The notes beneath the pieces were generated by a model. That model was given only the letters and a program-made list of their open reading frames with translations, did not search any database and was not told the origin of the DNA. From Mycobacterium asiaticum (GTDB lineage Bacteria; Actinomycetota; Actinomycetes; Mycobacteriales; Mycobacteriaceae), in NCBI RefSeq assembly GCF_001673315.1, contig NZ_LZLQ01000128.1, forward strand, positions 1-52,271: DNA of 52,271 bases, in the 5' to 3' direction. A program made the position numbers and the translations under genes. This document shows, in pieces, positions 43,136 to 52,173 of this stretch. Position 1 is the stretch's first letter. The number at the start of each line of letters is the position of its first letter.

Positions 43136-44076
43136 CGCAATCGGTTTCGGACACCTTACGTATCTCCGACATGGTGGCACCCCGCAAGGTCCCACCTGGG
43201 TCGGGTTGGCGAAAGTTCCTCTACAACATCTCTTTTGGCGCGGCGAACCTAGGCGAGTCACCGGCCGAGCGACACTACCGGGAATTGCAGGAACGGATCC
43301 GCCGACACATCCGCAAGCAGTATGTCATCGGGGTGATCTCGGGAAAGGGCGGCGTCGGCAAGACGACCATGACAGCCTGCATCGGTGGTGTCTTCCGTGA
43401 ATGCCGGCCCGAGAATGTCGTTGCCATCGACGCGGCACCTGGATTCGGTACTTTGGCCGGACGAATCGACGAGTCCCCGCCCGGGGACTACTCGGCCGTC
43501 CTGAACGACACCGACGTCCAGGGCTACGCCGATATTCGGGAACACCTGGGGCAGAACAGCATTGGACTTGACGTGCTGGCCGGCAATCGGGCGTCGGACC
43601 AACCGCGGCCGTTGGTTCCATCGATGTTCACCGGCGTGTTGTCCCGGCTGCGCCGCACCCACACGGTCATCGTGGTGGACACCTCCGACGACCTCGAGCA
43701 CCCAGTGATGAAAGCGGTGCTCGACGCTTGCGACGCTTTGGTTTTCGTCTCCGGTTTGACCGCGGACACCTCGTTACCGGTGACGCGCGCGATCGATCTG
43801 TTGCGCTCGATGGGCTTTCACGAGTTGGTCTCGCGCAGCACAGTCATCCTCAACGACAGCCGCAATAAGTACGATCCCGAGGCCCGCGCCTATCTCACTG
43901 AGCGGTTCCGTCAATCCGGCGCGACTGTCGAATTCATGCCGTACGACCCGTATCTCGCCAAGGGCGGGATAATCGATACCCGCCACGAACTGAAGAAGAA
44001 GACACGACTGCGGTTGTTCGAAGTCACTGCGGCGTTGGCGGACAAATACATTCCGGATGCCGACAGGCCGCGTTAA
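43132..44076 (+). CDS. MinD/ParA-like ATPase of the ESX-2 locus (Rv3888c-like)
   Basis: 314-aa P-loop ATPase from the GTG start (V)TQSVSDTLRISDMV; the exact start is uncertain. The deviant Walker A ISGKGGVGKTTMT (Lys72 and Lys77) is intact, and HTVIVVDTSDD is the Walker B. In the segment after switch I, the usual DADPG reads DAAPGFGTLAGRID. Downstream, VLDACDALVFVSGLTADTSLPVTRAIDLLR and VEFMPYDPYLAKGG resemble the ESX-associated EspI/MinD-like proteins, but the long Pro-rich N-terminus of EspI is missing. Function in ESX-2 is unknown; probably spatial or energy regulation. Its TAA overlaps the eccD2 ATG by one nt. Confidence 0.88.
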   Translation: MTQSVSDTLRISDMVAPRKVPPGSGWRKFLYNISFGAANLGESPAERHYRELQERIRRHIRKQYVIGVISGKGGVGKTTMTACIGGVFRECRPENVVAIDAAPGFGTLAGRIDESPPGDYSAVLNDTDVQGYADIREHLGQNSIGLDVLAGNRASDQPRPLVPSMFTGVLSRLRRTHTVIVVDTSDDLEHPVMKAVLDACDALVFVSGLTADTSLPVTRAIDLLRSMGFHELVSRSTVILNDSRNKYDPEARAYLTERFRQSGATVEFMPYDPYLAKGGIIDTRHELKKKTRLRLFEVTAALADKYIPDADRPR

Positions 44077-45566
44077 TGGCTCATGTCTCGTTTCCCGCGC
44101 GTTGCGCGGTGGCGGTCGTCTGCGGTGAACACCTTCTCTCGCAAGTCTATCCGGCCGCCGTGCCGATCGAGGTCTTCATCGACAACGTCGTCGAACTGCT
44201 CAATGACGAGCTCAAGCGGCGCGGCCTGGGTGGGTTGGAACCCGGTGTCGGATACGAACTGCAGAAGGCCAACGGTGTGCGCCTGGACGTCACCCGAACC
44301 CTCGACGAACTGGGCGTGGAAGACGGCGCCACGTTGACCTTGGTGCCCGCGGCGGACGGCGAGTCATTCGAACCGCAATACGAATCCTTGTCCACTGGAC
44401 TGGCGCGGGTCGGCAAGAAACTCTTCGAGCCGGTGACGGTGCAGACTGCCGCACATACCGCCCTGGTCATCGTGGCCATGGTGACGATGACAATCGTCGG
44501 ATTGACTATCCGGCAACGGGTGTCGTCCGATGCGCTGATGCCCAGCATCATCAGCGGAACTGCCGGGCTGCTGGCCGGGGGTGGTGCATTTGTGGTGTTG
44601 CGGTGGTGGCGGCATCGTGCGGATCTGCTGGATGCGCTCGGCTGGCTGGTCGTCCCGCTACTAGCGGTGAGTCTGGCGGGCGGGGCACCCGGGCCGCTGG
44701 GATCGGCCCACCTGTTCATTTCCGCACTGGCGATCGCGGTGTTGGCTTGCGCCGTCACAGCGGTGACGCAGCGTCACCTCGATATCGCCGCCACGGTCGT
44801 TACCCTCTGCGGCCTGGGTGGCGCGGTTGCTGCGACACGGATGTGGTCGCCGGTTCCTGCCCAGTGGCTCGGTATGGGCACCCTGGTGGCGCTGCTGCTG
44901 GTGTTGACCTTCGCGCCGACGGTCGCGCTGTGGGTTGCCGCGATCCGTCCGCCGTACTTCGGCTCCATCACCGGACGAGACCTGTTCCGCCGCAGCGACG
45001 GCCTGCCGGTGGATGCGGTCTCGCCGGTCACCGATGCAGCGGGGGGCGCCGAAGACGACGCCAATCCGGACACCACCCCGCGAGGGTCGCAGATCGCCGC
45101 CGCGGCGATAAGAGCCAATAGCGTACTGACCGGAATCTGCGTGGGCGCCGCGGTCACCTTGCCGGCGGCGGTGTGGGCAACGCTCATGCCAGGGCGTGAG
45201 CGAGGCACGGCCACTGCGGTCCTCGCCAGCTTGTTCGTGTTGATCTTCATCAGCCGCGGCCGAGCCTTCGCCGACAAGCGGCAAGCCGTTGCGCTGGTAT
45301 GCGGAGCCGCGGCCGCCACCTGCGTCGGCATTGTCAAATATATTGTCCAGCAGCCACACTCAGCCCCAGAGGCATTGGCATCGGCGGCCGTGTTGTTGGT
45401 CGCCTTTGCGGCTGGCGGGCTCTTGGCCGCACTAGTCGTGCCGGTCACCAGGTTCACCCCGCTGGTCCGTATGGCGGCCGAATGGCTGGAGATACTGGCC
45501 ATTATCGTCGCCTTGCCGCTGGCTGCGTGGATCGGCGGATTGTTCACCTGGGTGCGGATGCGATGA
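44076..45566 (+). CDS. eccD2: ESX-2 membrane channel protein EccD2
   Basis: 496-aa EccD (509 aa in M. tuberculosis). An N-terminal ubiquitin-like cytosolic domain (about 1-95, VAVVCGEHLLSQVYPAAVPIEVFIDNVVELL.. LTLVPAADG) is followed by about eleven transmembrane helices from about 125 to the end. EccD dimers line the ESX membrane complex together with EccB, EccC and EccE. The sequence is intact with no frameshift. Its partners EccB2 and EccC2 are not encoded here. Its TGA overlaps the mycP2 ATG. Confidence 0.93.
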   Translation: MAHVSFPARCAVAVVCGEHLLSQVYPAAVPIEVFIDNVVELLNDELKRRGLGGLEPGVGYELQKANGVRLDVTRTLDELGVEDGATLTLVPAADGESFEPQYESLSTGLARVGKKLFEPVTVQTAAHTALVIVAMVTMTIVGLTIRQRVSSDALMPSIISGTAGLLAGGGAFVVLRWWRHRADLLDALGWLVVPLLAVSLAGGAPGPLGSAHLFISALAIAVLACAVTAVTQRHLDIAATVVTLCGLGGAVAATRMWSPVPAQWLGMGTLVALLLVLTFAPTVALWVAAIRPPYFGSITGRDLFRRSDGLPVDAVSPVTDAAGGAEDDANPDTTPRGSQIAAAAIRANSVLTGICVGAAVTLPAAVWATLMPGRERGTATAVLASLFVLIFISRGRAFADKRQAVALVCGAAAATCVGIVKYIVQQPHSAPEALASAAVLLVAFAAGGLLAALVVPVTRFTPLVRMAAEWLEILAIIVALPLAAWIGGLFTWVRMR

Positions 45567-47212
45567 CGCGAAGGACAGGTGTCACCCGGCGGATCAGCGC
45601 GCTTGCGGCCGCGGTCGTTGTGGGCGTTCTCTCCACGAACCCAGTGGCAGCCCAGGCGATTCCACCGCCAGCGATCGATCCGGGTCGCGTGCCGGCGGAC
45701 GGCAAGCCCGCGCCGGAGCAACCAATGCGGCAAAGCAATATGTGTGCCCGCACGATCACTGTGGCCGATCCCAACGTGTCGGTCACCGCGCCGGGCTTCA
45801 CAATGCTCAGCATCGGCAAGGCCTGGCAGTACTCCACCGGCAACGGAGTGCCGGTCGCGATCATCGACACCGGCATCAATCCCAACCCGAGGCTGCGGGT
45901 AGTCGCCGGCGGTGACTACATCATGGGCGGCGACGGGCTGATGGACTGCGACGCACACGGCACCGTCGTCGCGTCGGTGATCGGTGCCGCGCCGCAGGGT
46001 GGCCCAATGCCCGCCCCGATGCCCAGCACGCCAGCGTTTCCGCCGCCCAGCGGACCGCAGGCGGTCGATGCTGCGCCGCCCCCACCTGCCGGGCCACCGC
46101 CACCCGTCGCACCGCCACCGCCGCCCACCCCTGTCACCGTGACCGAGACGAAACCGGTGCCGCCTCCGCCCGCCCCGCCGCCCGACGAACCATCCAATGC
46201 GCCTGGGGATCCCGGCACCGGAGCGAGCGATGTCCCCGAAGTACCGGCTCCGCCGCCGGGTGCACCCGACGGGGTGGTGGGTGTCGCACCGCATGCGGTG
46301 ATCATGTCCATCCGGCAGTCGTCGCGGGCCTATGAACCGGTCAACCCCGGGCCCGGCGACATGGAAGTGCGCAAGAAGGCCGGGTCGATCTCGACCCTCG
46401 CCAGCGCGATCGTGCATGCGGCCAATATGGGCGCCAAGGTCATCAACATCAGTGTCACTTCGTGCGTGCCAGCCGCCGATCCACTGGACCAAGCTGCCAT
46501 CGGCGCCGCCGTCTGGTACGCGGCCACAGTCAAGGACGCGGTGATCGTCGCCGCCGCGGGGAATGACAGCGAAGACGGATGTGCGCAGAACCCGTCATTC
46601 GACCCACTGGATGCAGCCGATCCGCGGGACTGGCATCAAGTGAAAACCGTCTCCTCACCGTCGTGGTTCTCTGACTACGTCTTGTCGGTCGGGGCGGTGG
46701 ACAACACCGGAGCCGCGATCAGCAAGAGTCTCGCTGGGCCGTGGGTCGCAGCCGCGGCGCCGGGCGTCGGCATCATAGGACTATCGCCTCAAACCGGGGG
46801 ACCGGTGAACGCCTACCCGCCGATCCGAGCGGGCGAGAAGAACATGCCGATCTGGGGTACTAGCTTCTCGGCGGCCTACGTCAGCGGGGTTGCCGCACTG
46901 GTGCGGGCGAAGTATCCGACGCTGTCAGCGCACCAGATCATCAACCGAATCCTGCAGACCGCTCACAATCCACCGCGCGGAGTCGACAACCAGGTCGGTT
47001 ACGGGGTGGTGGATCCGGTCGCCGCGTTGACCTTCGACGTGCCGCTAGGTGAGCGCCTCCCACCACCGGCACACAGCAGGATCGTCACCCCGGCCGCACC
47101 GCCGTCACCACCGGATCACCGGGCCCGCGATGTTGCACTGATCTTCGCTGGGGTTGTCGCAGCTGCGGTCGCCGCGGCCTGGCTGATCGCTCGGGTACGG
47201 CGGCAACGATGA
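45563..47212 (+). CDS. mycP2: Mycosin protease MycP2
   Basis: 549-aa membrane-anchored subtilisin-like protease (550 aa in M. tuberculosis). Signal peptide at about 1-32. The catalytic triad is complete: Asp102 in IIDTGI, His132 in CDAHGT, Ser434 in GTSFSAAYVSG. Between the Asp/His part and the rest lies a very Pro-rich loop (about 146-236). A C-terminal transmembrane helix (about 520-543) is followed by RVRRQR. Mycosins cap and stabilise the ESX membrane complex. Start ATG overlaps the eccD2 stop, and the eccE2 ATG overlaps its TGA. Confidence 0.95.
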   Translation: MTRRTGVTRRISALAAAVVVGVLSTNPVAAQAIPPPAIDPGRVPADGKPAPEQPMRQSNMCARTITVADPNVSVTAPGFTMLSIGKAWQYSTGNGVPVAIIDTGINPNPRLRVVAGGDYIMGGDGLMDCDAHGTVVASVIGAAPQGGPMPAPMPSTPAFPPPSGPQAVDAAPPPPAGPPPPVAPPPPPTPVTVTETKPVPPPPAPPPDEPSNAPGDPGTGASDVPEVPAPPPGAPDGVVGVAPHAVIMSIRQSSRAYEPVNPGPGDMEVRKKAGSISTLASAIVHAANMGAKVINISVTSCVPAADPLDQAAIGAAVWYAATVKDAVIVAAAGNDSEDGCAQNPSFDPLDAADPRDWHQVKTVSSPSWFSDYVLSVGAVDNTGAAISKSLAGPWVAAAAPGVGIIGLSPQTGGPVNAYPPIRAGEKNMPIWGTSFSAAYVSGVAALVRAKYPTLSAHQIINRILQTAHNPPRGVDNQVGYGVVDPVAALTFDVPLGERLPPPAHSRIVTPAAPPSPPDHRARDVALIFAGVVAAAVAAAWLIARVRRQR

Positions 47213-48747
47213 CGATCAACACCAAATTGGCAATCATCGGTGGCATCCTCGCCGTGACCACGGCGGGCCTGGCAGTCGGCGGATATGTCGGCGCCGCAGC
47301 AGGTTTGCTGCTCGGCCTCGCCGCCGGTGTCGTTCCGTGGGGCCGCCACACGATGTGGTCCTGGTTCCTGCTGTGGTCTCGGCGCAACCGCCCAATCCAG
47401 TGGACGCAACCCCGGACGGTTGCCAACGACCGGGCCGGCGGGGGAGTGCGATTCCAGGACGGGGTCGCCGTGGCTGCCGTGCAGCTGCTCGGAAAGACAC
47501 ACGTACCGACCATCTTCACGGGTTCGACGTGCGCCGAAACCGAAAACGTCTTGAATATCGACGATTTGCGGCCATTGTTGAGACAGAGCCTCGAGCTGAA
47601 GCTCGATTCGATCAGCGTGGTCTGTGCGGGGGCCCGGCGCCGGAGCACGGGCGACTACGCGCGGGTCTACGACACGTTGATCGGCACACCGCCCTACGCC
47701 GGCCAGCGTGAAGCCTGGCTGATCCTGCGTCTCTCGGTGCTGGAAAACGTAGACGCGCTGCGCTGCCGTAGCTCGGTCGGGACCGCAATGCTCGCGGCCG
47801 CGCAGCGGGTCAGTGCGGCGCTGCGTCAGCAGGGGATCCGTGCGAAGGTGGCGACCGCGAGCGACATCGTCGAACTCGAACGCAGGCTGGGCCGATCAGC
47901 ATTAGACGTGCAGAACCGTCGATGGAAATCGGTGCGGGGCGACGGCGGGTGGCTGACCAGTTACTGGTATCAGCCGCACGACGTCACCACCGAGAACCTC
48001 GCGCACGCCTGGACCCTGCGTTGTGACGGAATCACCCAGAACGTAACGCTTTTCGCAGACCAGAGCATGGCGGCCACCATGACAGTGTGTAGTGCACAGC
48101 CACCGACGGCACCACCGAGCACGATGTTGCAGACGCTGCCCGGTGAACAAGCACATGCCGTGGCCGCGAATCTGTGTGGTCCCCTGCCACCGCTGCGGCG
48201 CATCCAGCGTGGCCGGTTGGCCGGCCCGCTAGTCGTTCCGATAGGGCCATCCGGGGTGCTCCTGGGCAAGGTGGGCGCCGGCAATCGACTGTTGCTACCG
48301 CTGGATGATCCGGGCGAATCCAGCCGCGTCCACATCGCGGCGGACGAGCCTGTGGTCAAACGCATAGTGGTGCGACTGGCCGGTGCCGGTGCACGAATTA
48401 CCATCCATACGCGCGACTTCGAGCGGTGGAGCAGCGTCAGGATGCCGGATATCGCGGTGACCGACCAGGCCAAGCCGATTGCGGGGACGACCGTCAGCAT
48501 CGTGGATGGCAGCATCATTCCGGCGCCTCGACCGAATACGGTTGTCTCGGTGAGCGAATCGCAAACGCAGTATTCCGGCACCGCCAATGTCGTTATCGCC
48601 CAACGCGGCCCGGCGACCGTGGATGTGACGGCGGGTGGCAATACCCATCGAGTGGAGGTGGAATTGTTCCGGGCCGAGAACCGCTATGTGTCATCCGAAC
48701 CGACGAGCCTGCGCAGCGCCGAACTCGCCTCGGTTGATTCGCCGTGA
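47209..48747 (+). CDS. eccE2: ESX-2 complex protein EccE2
   Basis: 512-aa EccE (537 aa in M. tuberculosis). Two N-terminal transmembrane helices (about 6-25 and 28-47) then WGRHTMWSWFLLWSRR and a cytosolic EccE domain with VQLLGKTHVPTIFTGS (about 86-101). EccE forms the periphery of the ESX membrane complex. No frameshift or stop is seen. The start overlaps the mycP2 stop and its stop overlaps the eccA2 GTG (GTGA), so the series is tightly coupled. Confidence 0.92.
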   Translation: MTINTKLAIIGGILAVTTAGLAVGGYVGAAAGLLLGLAAGVVPWGRHTMWSWFLLWSRRNRPIQWTQPRTVANDRAGGGVRFQDGVAVAAVQLLGKTHVPTIFTGSTCAETENVLNIDDLRPLLRQSLELKLDSISVVCAGARRRSTGDYARVYDTLIGTPPYAGQREAWLILRLSVLENVDALRCRSSVGTAMLAAAQRVSAALRQQGIRAKVATASDIVELERRLGRSALDVQNRRWKSVRGDGGWLTSYWYQPHDVTTENLAHAWTLRCDGITQNVTLFADQSMAATMTVCSAQPPTAPPSTMLQTLPGEQAHAVAANLCGPLPPLRRIQRGRLAGPLVVPIGPSGVLLGKVGAGNRLLLPLDDPGESSRVHIAADEPVVKRIVVRLAGAGARITIHTRDFERWSSVRMPDIAVTDQAKPIAGTTVSIVDGSIIPAPRPNTVVSVSESQTQYSGTANVVIAQRGPATVDVTAGGNTHRVEVELFRAENRYVSSEPTSLRSAELASVDSP

Positions 48748-50531
48748 CGAGCAGCACCACAACCTCGCTCGCCCGTAAGCGATTCGACCATGCGATGGCG
48801 TTGCTGGATAGCGATATCGAAGCCGCCGGCGCGAGGTTTCGGGAAGCGACCGAGATCGATCCGTCCATGGCAGATGCCTGGCTGGGGCGGATTGCGGCGG
48901 GTGACGAAGCGCTGACGACAGTGCAACAGCTCCACAGGTACGGGTCCCGCTTGCATCGGGAGACGAACCGACTCGGTGTGCACCTCTCAGCTCCCATCAA
49001 AGCCGGTCCGTACCTGTCAATTTCGGTTACCGAAGCATCTCATGCCGGCTTGGCGCTAGCCAGTGCGCTGACCGATGCCGGACAGTACGAGCAGGCCGAA
49101 AAGCTGCTGTCGGATCGGGCACTACTGGACACCTGGGAGAATCATCAATGGAAGCAATACATCGATGCCTACTTGATGTTCGTCACCCAACGATGGCCCG
49201 ACGTGATAGCGGTAGCGGCGGCGATCCTGCCACCGCAGGCCATCATCATGTCGGCGGTGACGGCGGCGACATGCACCCTGGCTGCACACGCCGCGGCACA
49301 TCTCGGTCAAGCGCGGGTTGCGCTGGACTGGACAGAGCGGGTCGCAACGCATGTGGCAGACGAATTCCCCTTGATTGCAGCCGATCTCGCTTACATCAGA
49401 GGGATGGCGTATCGCCAGCTGGGAGACGAGCATCAAGCGCAGGTGTGGTTGTCCAAGGCGACGATCAACGGCGCACTGGTGGAATCGGCGAAGCGGGCAT
49501 TGGCCGATCCGACCCTGCAGCTGGTGGTGACCGACGAAGAGGTTATCGCGTCCCGAACCAACAAATGGGATGTGGCCACTGAGCGGTCCGCTCTAGAGCG
49601 CACTGAGGCCGAACATGAAGAGCGGCGTCGCCAACTTCTGCAGGAGGGACGCGCGCTGCTGGACAACCAAGTTGGGCTAGCCGAGGTAAAGCGGGCGGTG
49701 TCCGAACTCGAGGACCAGATCGAGGTGCGGGCGTTGCGTCTTGCTGCCGGGTTGCCGGTGGCCAATCAAACCAACCACATGCTGTTGGTAGGCCCGCCCG
49801 GTACCGGCAAGACGACGACGGCCGAAGCGCTGGGCAAGATCTACGCCGGGCTGGGCATCGTGCGCCACCCCGAGATCGTCGAAGTCAAGAGGGCAGATTT
49901 CTGCGGCGAACACATCGGCGCCTCGGGACCGAAAACCAATGATCTGATTGACCGTTCGCTGGGACGCATATTGTTCATGGACGAGTTCTACTCATTGGTG
50001 GAGCGACATCAAGACGGTCGGCCGGACATGATCGGCATGGAAGCTGTCAACCAACTGCTGGTTGCGCTGGAGGTGCATCGTTTCGACTTCTGTTTCATCG
50101 GCGCCGGGTATGAACGGGAAATCGACGAATTCCTCACGGTGAATCCGGGTTTGGCGGGCCGGTTCAATCGCAAGTTGCGCTTCGAGTCCTACAGCCCGGA
50201 CGAGCTGGTGGAGATCGCTGTCCGCTACGGCAAGCCGCGCGCAACCATCATTGAGCCGGCGGCCGCTGAAGCGATGAAGTCAGCTTGCGAGGCACTGCGC
50301 GGTTACCGCGCGCCCGACGGCCAGCACGGCGTTGACGTCATGCACAACGGACGGTTCGCCCGCAATGTCGTGGAACGCGCTGAGCGGCTCCGGGATTCGC
50401 GGGTGGCCACGCAGCATCGAAGTGTCAAGGGTTCGGTCACCGTGGACGACCTACAGACACTGCTTGCCGACGATGTGCTGACCGCGGTGCACGATGCGTG
50501 CGCGGAAAAGCATGTGCCGGTGGCGCTTTGA
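48744..50531 (+). CDS. eccA2: ESX-2 AAA+ ATPase EccA2
   Basis: 595-aa cytosolic CbbX-type AAA+ protein (619 aa in M. tuberculosis). TPR-like helical repeats occupy about 1-270; the AAA+ domain follows with Walker A GPPGTGKTT (Lys356), Walker B ILFMDEFYSL (Asp413, Glu414), sensor region FIGAGYEREIDEFL and arginine-finger region NPGLAGRFNRKL. EccA is thought to dissociate substrate-chaperone complexes such as EspG-PPE. It begins at a GTG. It is the last gene of the ESX-2 series, convergent with the thiolase gene. Confidence 0.95.
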   Translation: MTSSTTTSLARKRFDHAMALLDSDIEAAGARFREATEIDPSMADAWLGRIAAGDEALTTVQQLHRYGSRLHRETNRLGVHLSAPIKAGPYLSISVTEASHAGLALASALTDAGQYEQAEKLLSDRALLDTWENHQWKQYIDAYLMFVTQRWPDVIAVAAAILPPQAIIMSAVTAATCTLAAHAAAHLGQARVALDWTERVATHVADEFPLIAADLAYIRGMAYRQLGDEHQAQVWLSKATINGALVESAKRALADPTLQLVVTDEEVIASRTNKWDVATERSALERTEAEHEERRRQLLQEGRALLDNQVGLAEVKRAVSELEDQIEVRALRLAAGLPVANQTNHMLLVGPPGTGKTTTAEALGKIYAGLGIVRHPEIVEVKRADFCGEHIGASGPKTNDLIDRSLGRILFMDEFYSLVERHQDGRPDMIGMEAVNQLLVALEVHRFDFCFIGAGYEREIDEFLTVNPGLAGRFNRKLRFESYSPDELVEIAVRYGKPRATIIEPAAAEAMKSACEALRGYRAPDGQHGVDVMHNGRFARNVVERAERLRDSRVATQHRSVKGSVTVDDLQTLLADDVLTAVHDACAEKHVPVAL

Positions 50532-50538
50532 CCGCGCC

Positions 50539-50651
50539 AGCTACAGCTCGGTGACGAAAGCGCCATATCAGCTCAATGACGAAGGCGCCTCGCCGGCTAC
50601 AGCTCGATGGCTAAAGCGCCGCGCAAGCTACACCTCGACGACGACCGCGCC
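50539..50651. repeat. Degenerate copies of the thiolase gene end
   Basis: A 20-bp core of the type AGCTCGGTGACGAAAGCGCC occurs at 50545-50564, 50570-50589 and 50601-50620. The fourth, most divergent copy (50632-50651) is part of the thiolase gene coding for its last residues. On the minus strand the copies read G-A-F/L-x-x-E-L, some with a stop, like the real end GAVVVEV. Spacings are 25, 31 and 31 bp. Confidence 0.6.
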
Positions 50652-51803
50652 GCCCTGGCCACCGCCGGCGCACATGGCTGCCACGCCAATCCCGCCGCCA
50701 CGCCGGGCCAGTTCATAGGTCAGCGTGGTGACCATGCGAGCACCGGAGGCGGCGATCGGGTGGCCCAGGCTGCAGCCGCTGCCGGAGAAATTGACCTTCT
50801 CCTCGTCGATGCCGTACTCGCGGCATGCAGCGATAGGCACCGAAGCGAACGCCTCGTTGATCTCCCACAAAGCCACGTCCTCGACTGAGATACCGGCCCG
50901 CTGCAACACCTTGCCGATCACCTTGACCGCACCCAGCCCGCAGTCCCGCGGTGGGACGCCCGCAGCGGCCCAGGCGCGCACCTTGCCCATCACGTTCAGG
51001 TTGTTGGCGGCGGCGTAGTCGGCGTCGACCAGAGCTACCGCGGCGGCGGCGTCGTTGGTGCCGCTGCTGTTGCCGGCGGTGATGGAGAAGCCCTCGATCT
51101 CGGGGTGCAATACCTTCAGTCCGGCCAGTTTCTCCACTGTGGTGTCGCGGCGCGGGTGCTCGTCTACGGCGAACTCGGTCACTGAACCGTCGAACTGGGT
51201 GATCTTCAGCGGCAGGATTTCGTCGGCGAACTTGCCGGCGTCCTGGGCCGCGACGGCGCGCTGGTGCGAGCGCGCTGCCCAGGCGTCCATCTCTTCGCGG
51301 GTGATCCCGACCGACTGGGCGGTGTTCCATCCGACAGTGATCGACATGTCTTTGGCCGGCGCGTCCGGGGTCTCGACGTGGGTCGGCGGCATCCACCGCT
51401 CCTCGAACTTCAGTTCGGGCCCGGGGATGCGCCAGTTCGTCAGCGGCGTCATCGACAACGACTGCACGCCGCCGGCGATCAGCACTCGTTCCATGCCCGA
51501 GCCGATCTGAGCCGCGGCGTTGCCGATTGCGGTCAGGCTGCCCGCGCAGTGCCGGTTGACCGACTGGCCCGGCACATGCTCCAGGCCGGTGGCGGTCGCC
51601 GCATAGCGTGCCAAATCTCCACCGCCATAGTGGGATTCGGCGAAGATGATGTCGTCGATCTCGGCCGGGTCCACCCCGGAGCGGCGCACCACCTCGGGCA
51701 GCACCGCAGTAATGAGCATCTCCGGCGGGGTGTTGACGAGCGTCCCCTTGAACGAGCGGCCGATCGCAGTCCGGACAGCGCCGACGATCACGGGTGTGGC
51801 CAT
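50628..51803 (-). CDS. Acetyl-CoA acetyltransferase-like thiolase
   Basis: 391-aa thiolase. Start chosen at the ATG giving MATPVIVGAVRTAIGRSFKG, the family start, preceded by CAGGAAG; the longer reading upstream has no similarity. Nucleophile Cys86 is in NRHCAGS; later motifs are NEAFAS, CSLGHPIAASGARM (His in GHP) and the acid/base Cys in MCAGGGQGGA. It acts in the cytoplasm, either degrading beta-ketoacyl-CoA or condensing acetyl-CoA; which cannot be told. No other beta-oxidation gene is in view. Convergent with eccA2, unrelated to ESX function as far as visible. Confidence 0.93.
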   Translation of the reverse strand: MATPVIVGAVRTAIGRSFKGTLVNTPPEMLITAVLPEVVRRSGVDPAEIDDIIFAESHYGGGDLARYAATATGLEHVPGQSVNRHCAGSLTAIGNAAAQIGSGMERVLIAGGVQSLSMTPLTNWRIPGPELKFEERWMPPTHVETPDAPAKDMSITVGWNTAQSVGITREEMDAWAARSHQRAVAAQDAGKFADEILPLKITQFDGSVTEFAVDEHPRRDTTVEKLAGLKVLHPEIEGFSITAGNSSGTNDAAAAVALVDADYAAANNLNVMGKVRAWAAAGVPPRDCGLGAVKVIGKVLQRAGISVEDVALWEINEAFASVPIAACREYGIDEEKVNFSGSGCSLGHPIAASGARMVTTLTYELARRGGGIGVAAMCAGGGQGGAVVVEV

Positions 51804-52173
51804 AGCAGAACCTCGAACTTCCTGTCGCGGGATCGACCGAATCGTACCAAGTACCGTATTTACAATAGTAGCCAGGTATGTAACGCCGGGTGGCCGGGCG
51901 AGCGATTCGGCCGACGTGCCTATTTCCCGACACCGGTCGGTACATGAAGAAACCCACCGGACTCGCGCACAAGCATCTGCCCCGCAGCGGTTAGCACCAC
52001 GGAGCACCTCGCGTCATCCTGCGCACACCAAAATTGCTGTGCTGAAGGGTCTTTAACCTGTCAAGGCACACGACGTGGCCTCTTTCGAGTCAGTGCCGCA
52101 CACGGAAGACGTCAACTCCGACGACCAGCTGTGCGCCCCCCGACTTGTCATACCCCCCTGTGATTATGGGGTT
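51804..52173. other. Intergenic region between thiolase and DUF222-like gene
   Basis: 370 bp between divergent genes. It contains an A/T-rich patch (about 51,839-51,876, around CGTATTTACAATAGTA) probably carrying the thiolase promoter, and an imperfect inverted repeat of CATACCCC with GGGGTTATG (about 52,149-52,175) next to the start of the following gene. No RNA gene or insertion sequence seen. Confidence 0.4.

Noticed and set aside
46020..46270. Pro-codon-rich tract in mycP2 as a DNA repeat array
   Set aside because: The unit length is irregular; it is a low-complexity coding loop, not a tandem repeat.
44774..46492. 572-aa frame on the minus strand across eccD2 and mycP2
   Set aside because: Crosses two well-supported genes; Gly/Arg/His-rich, no domain.
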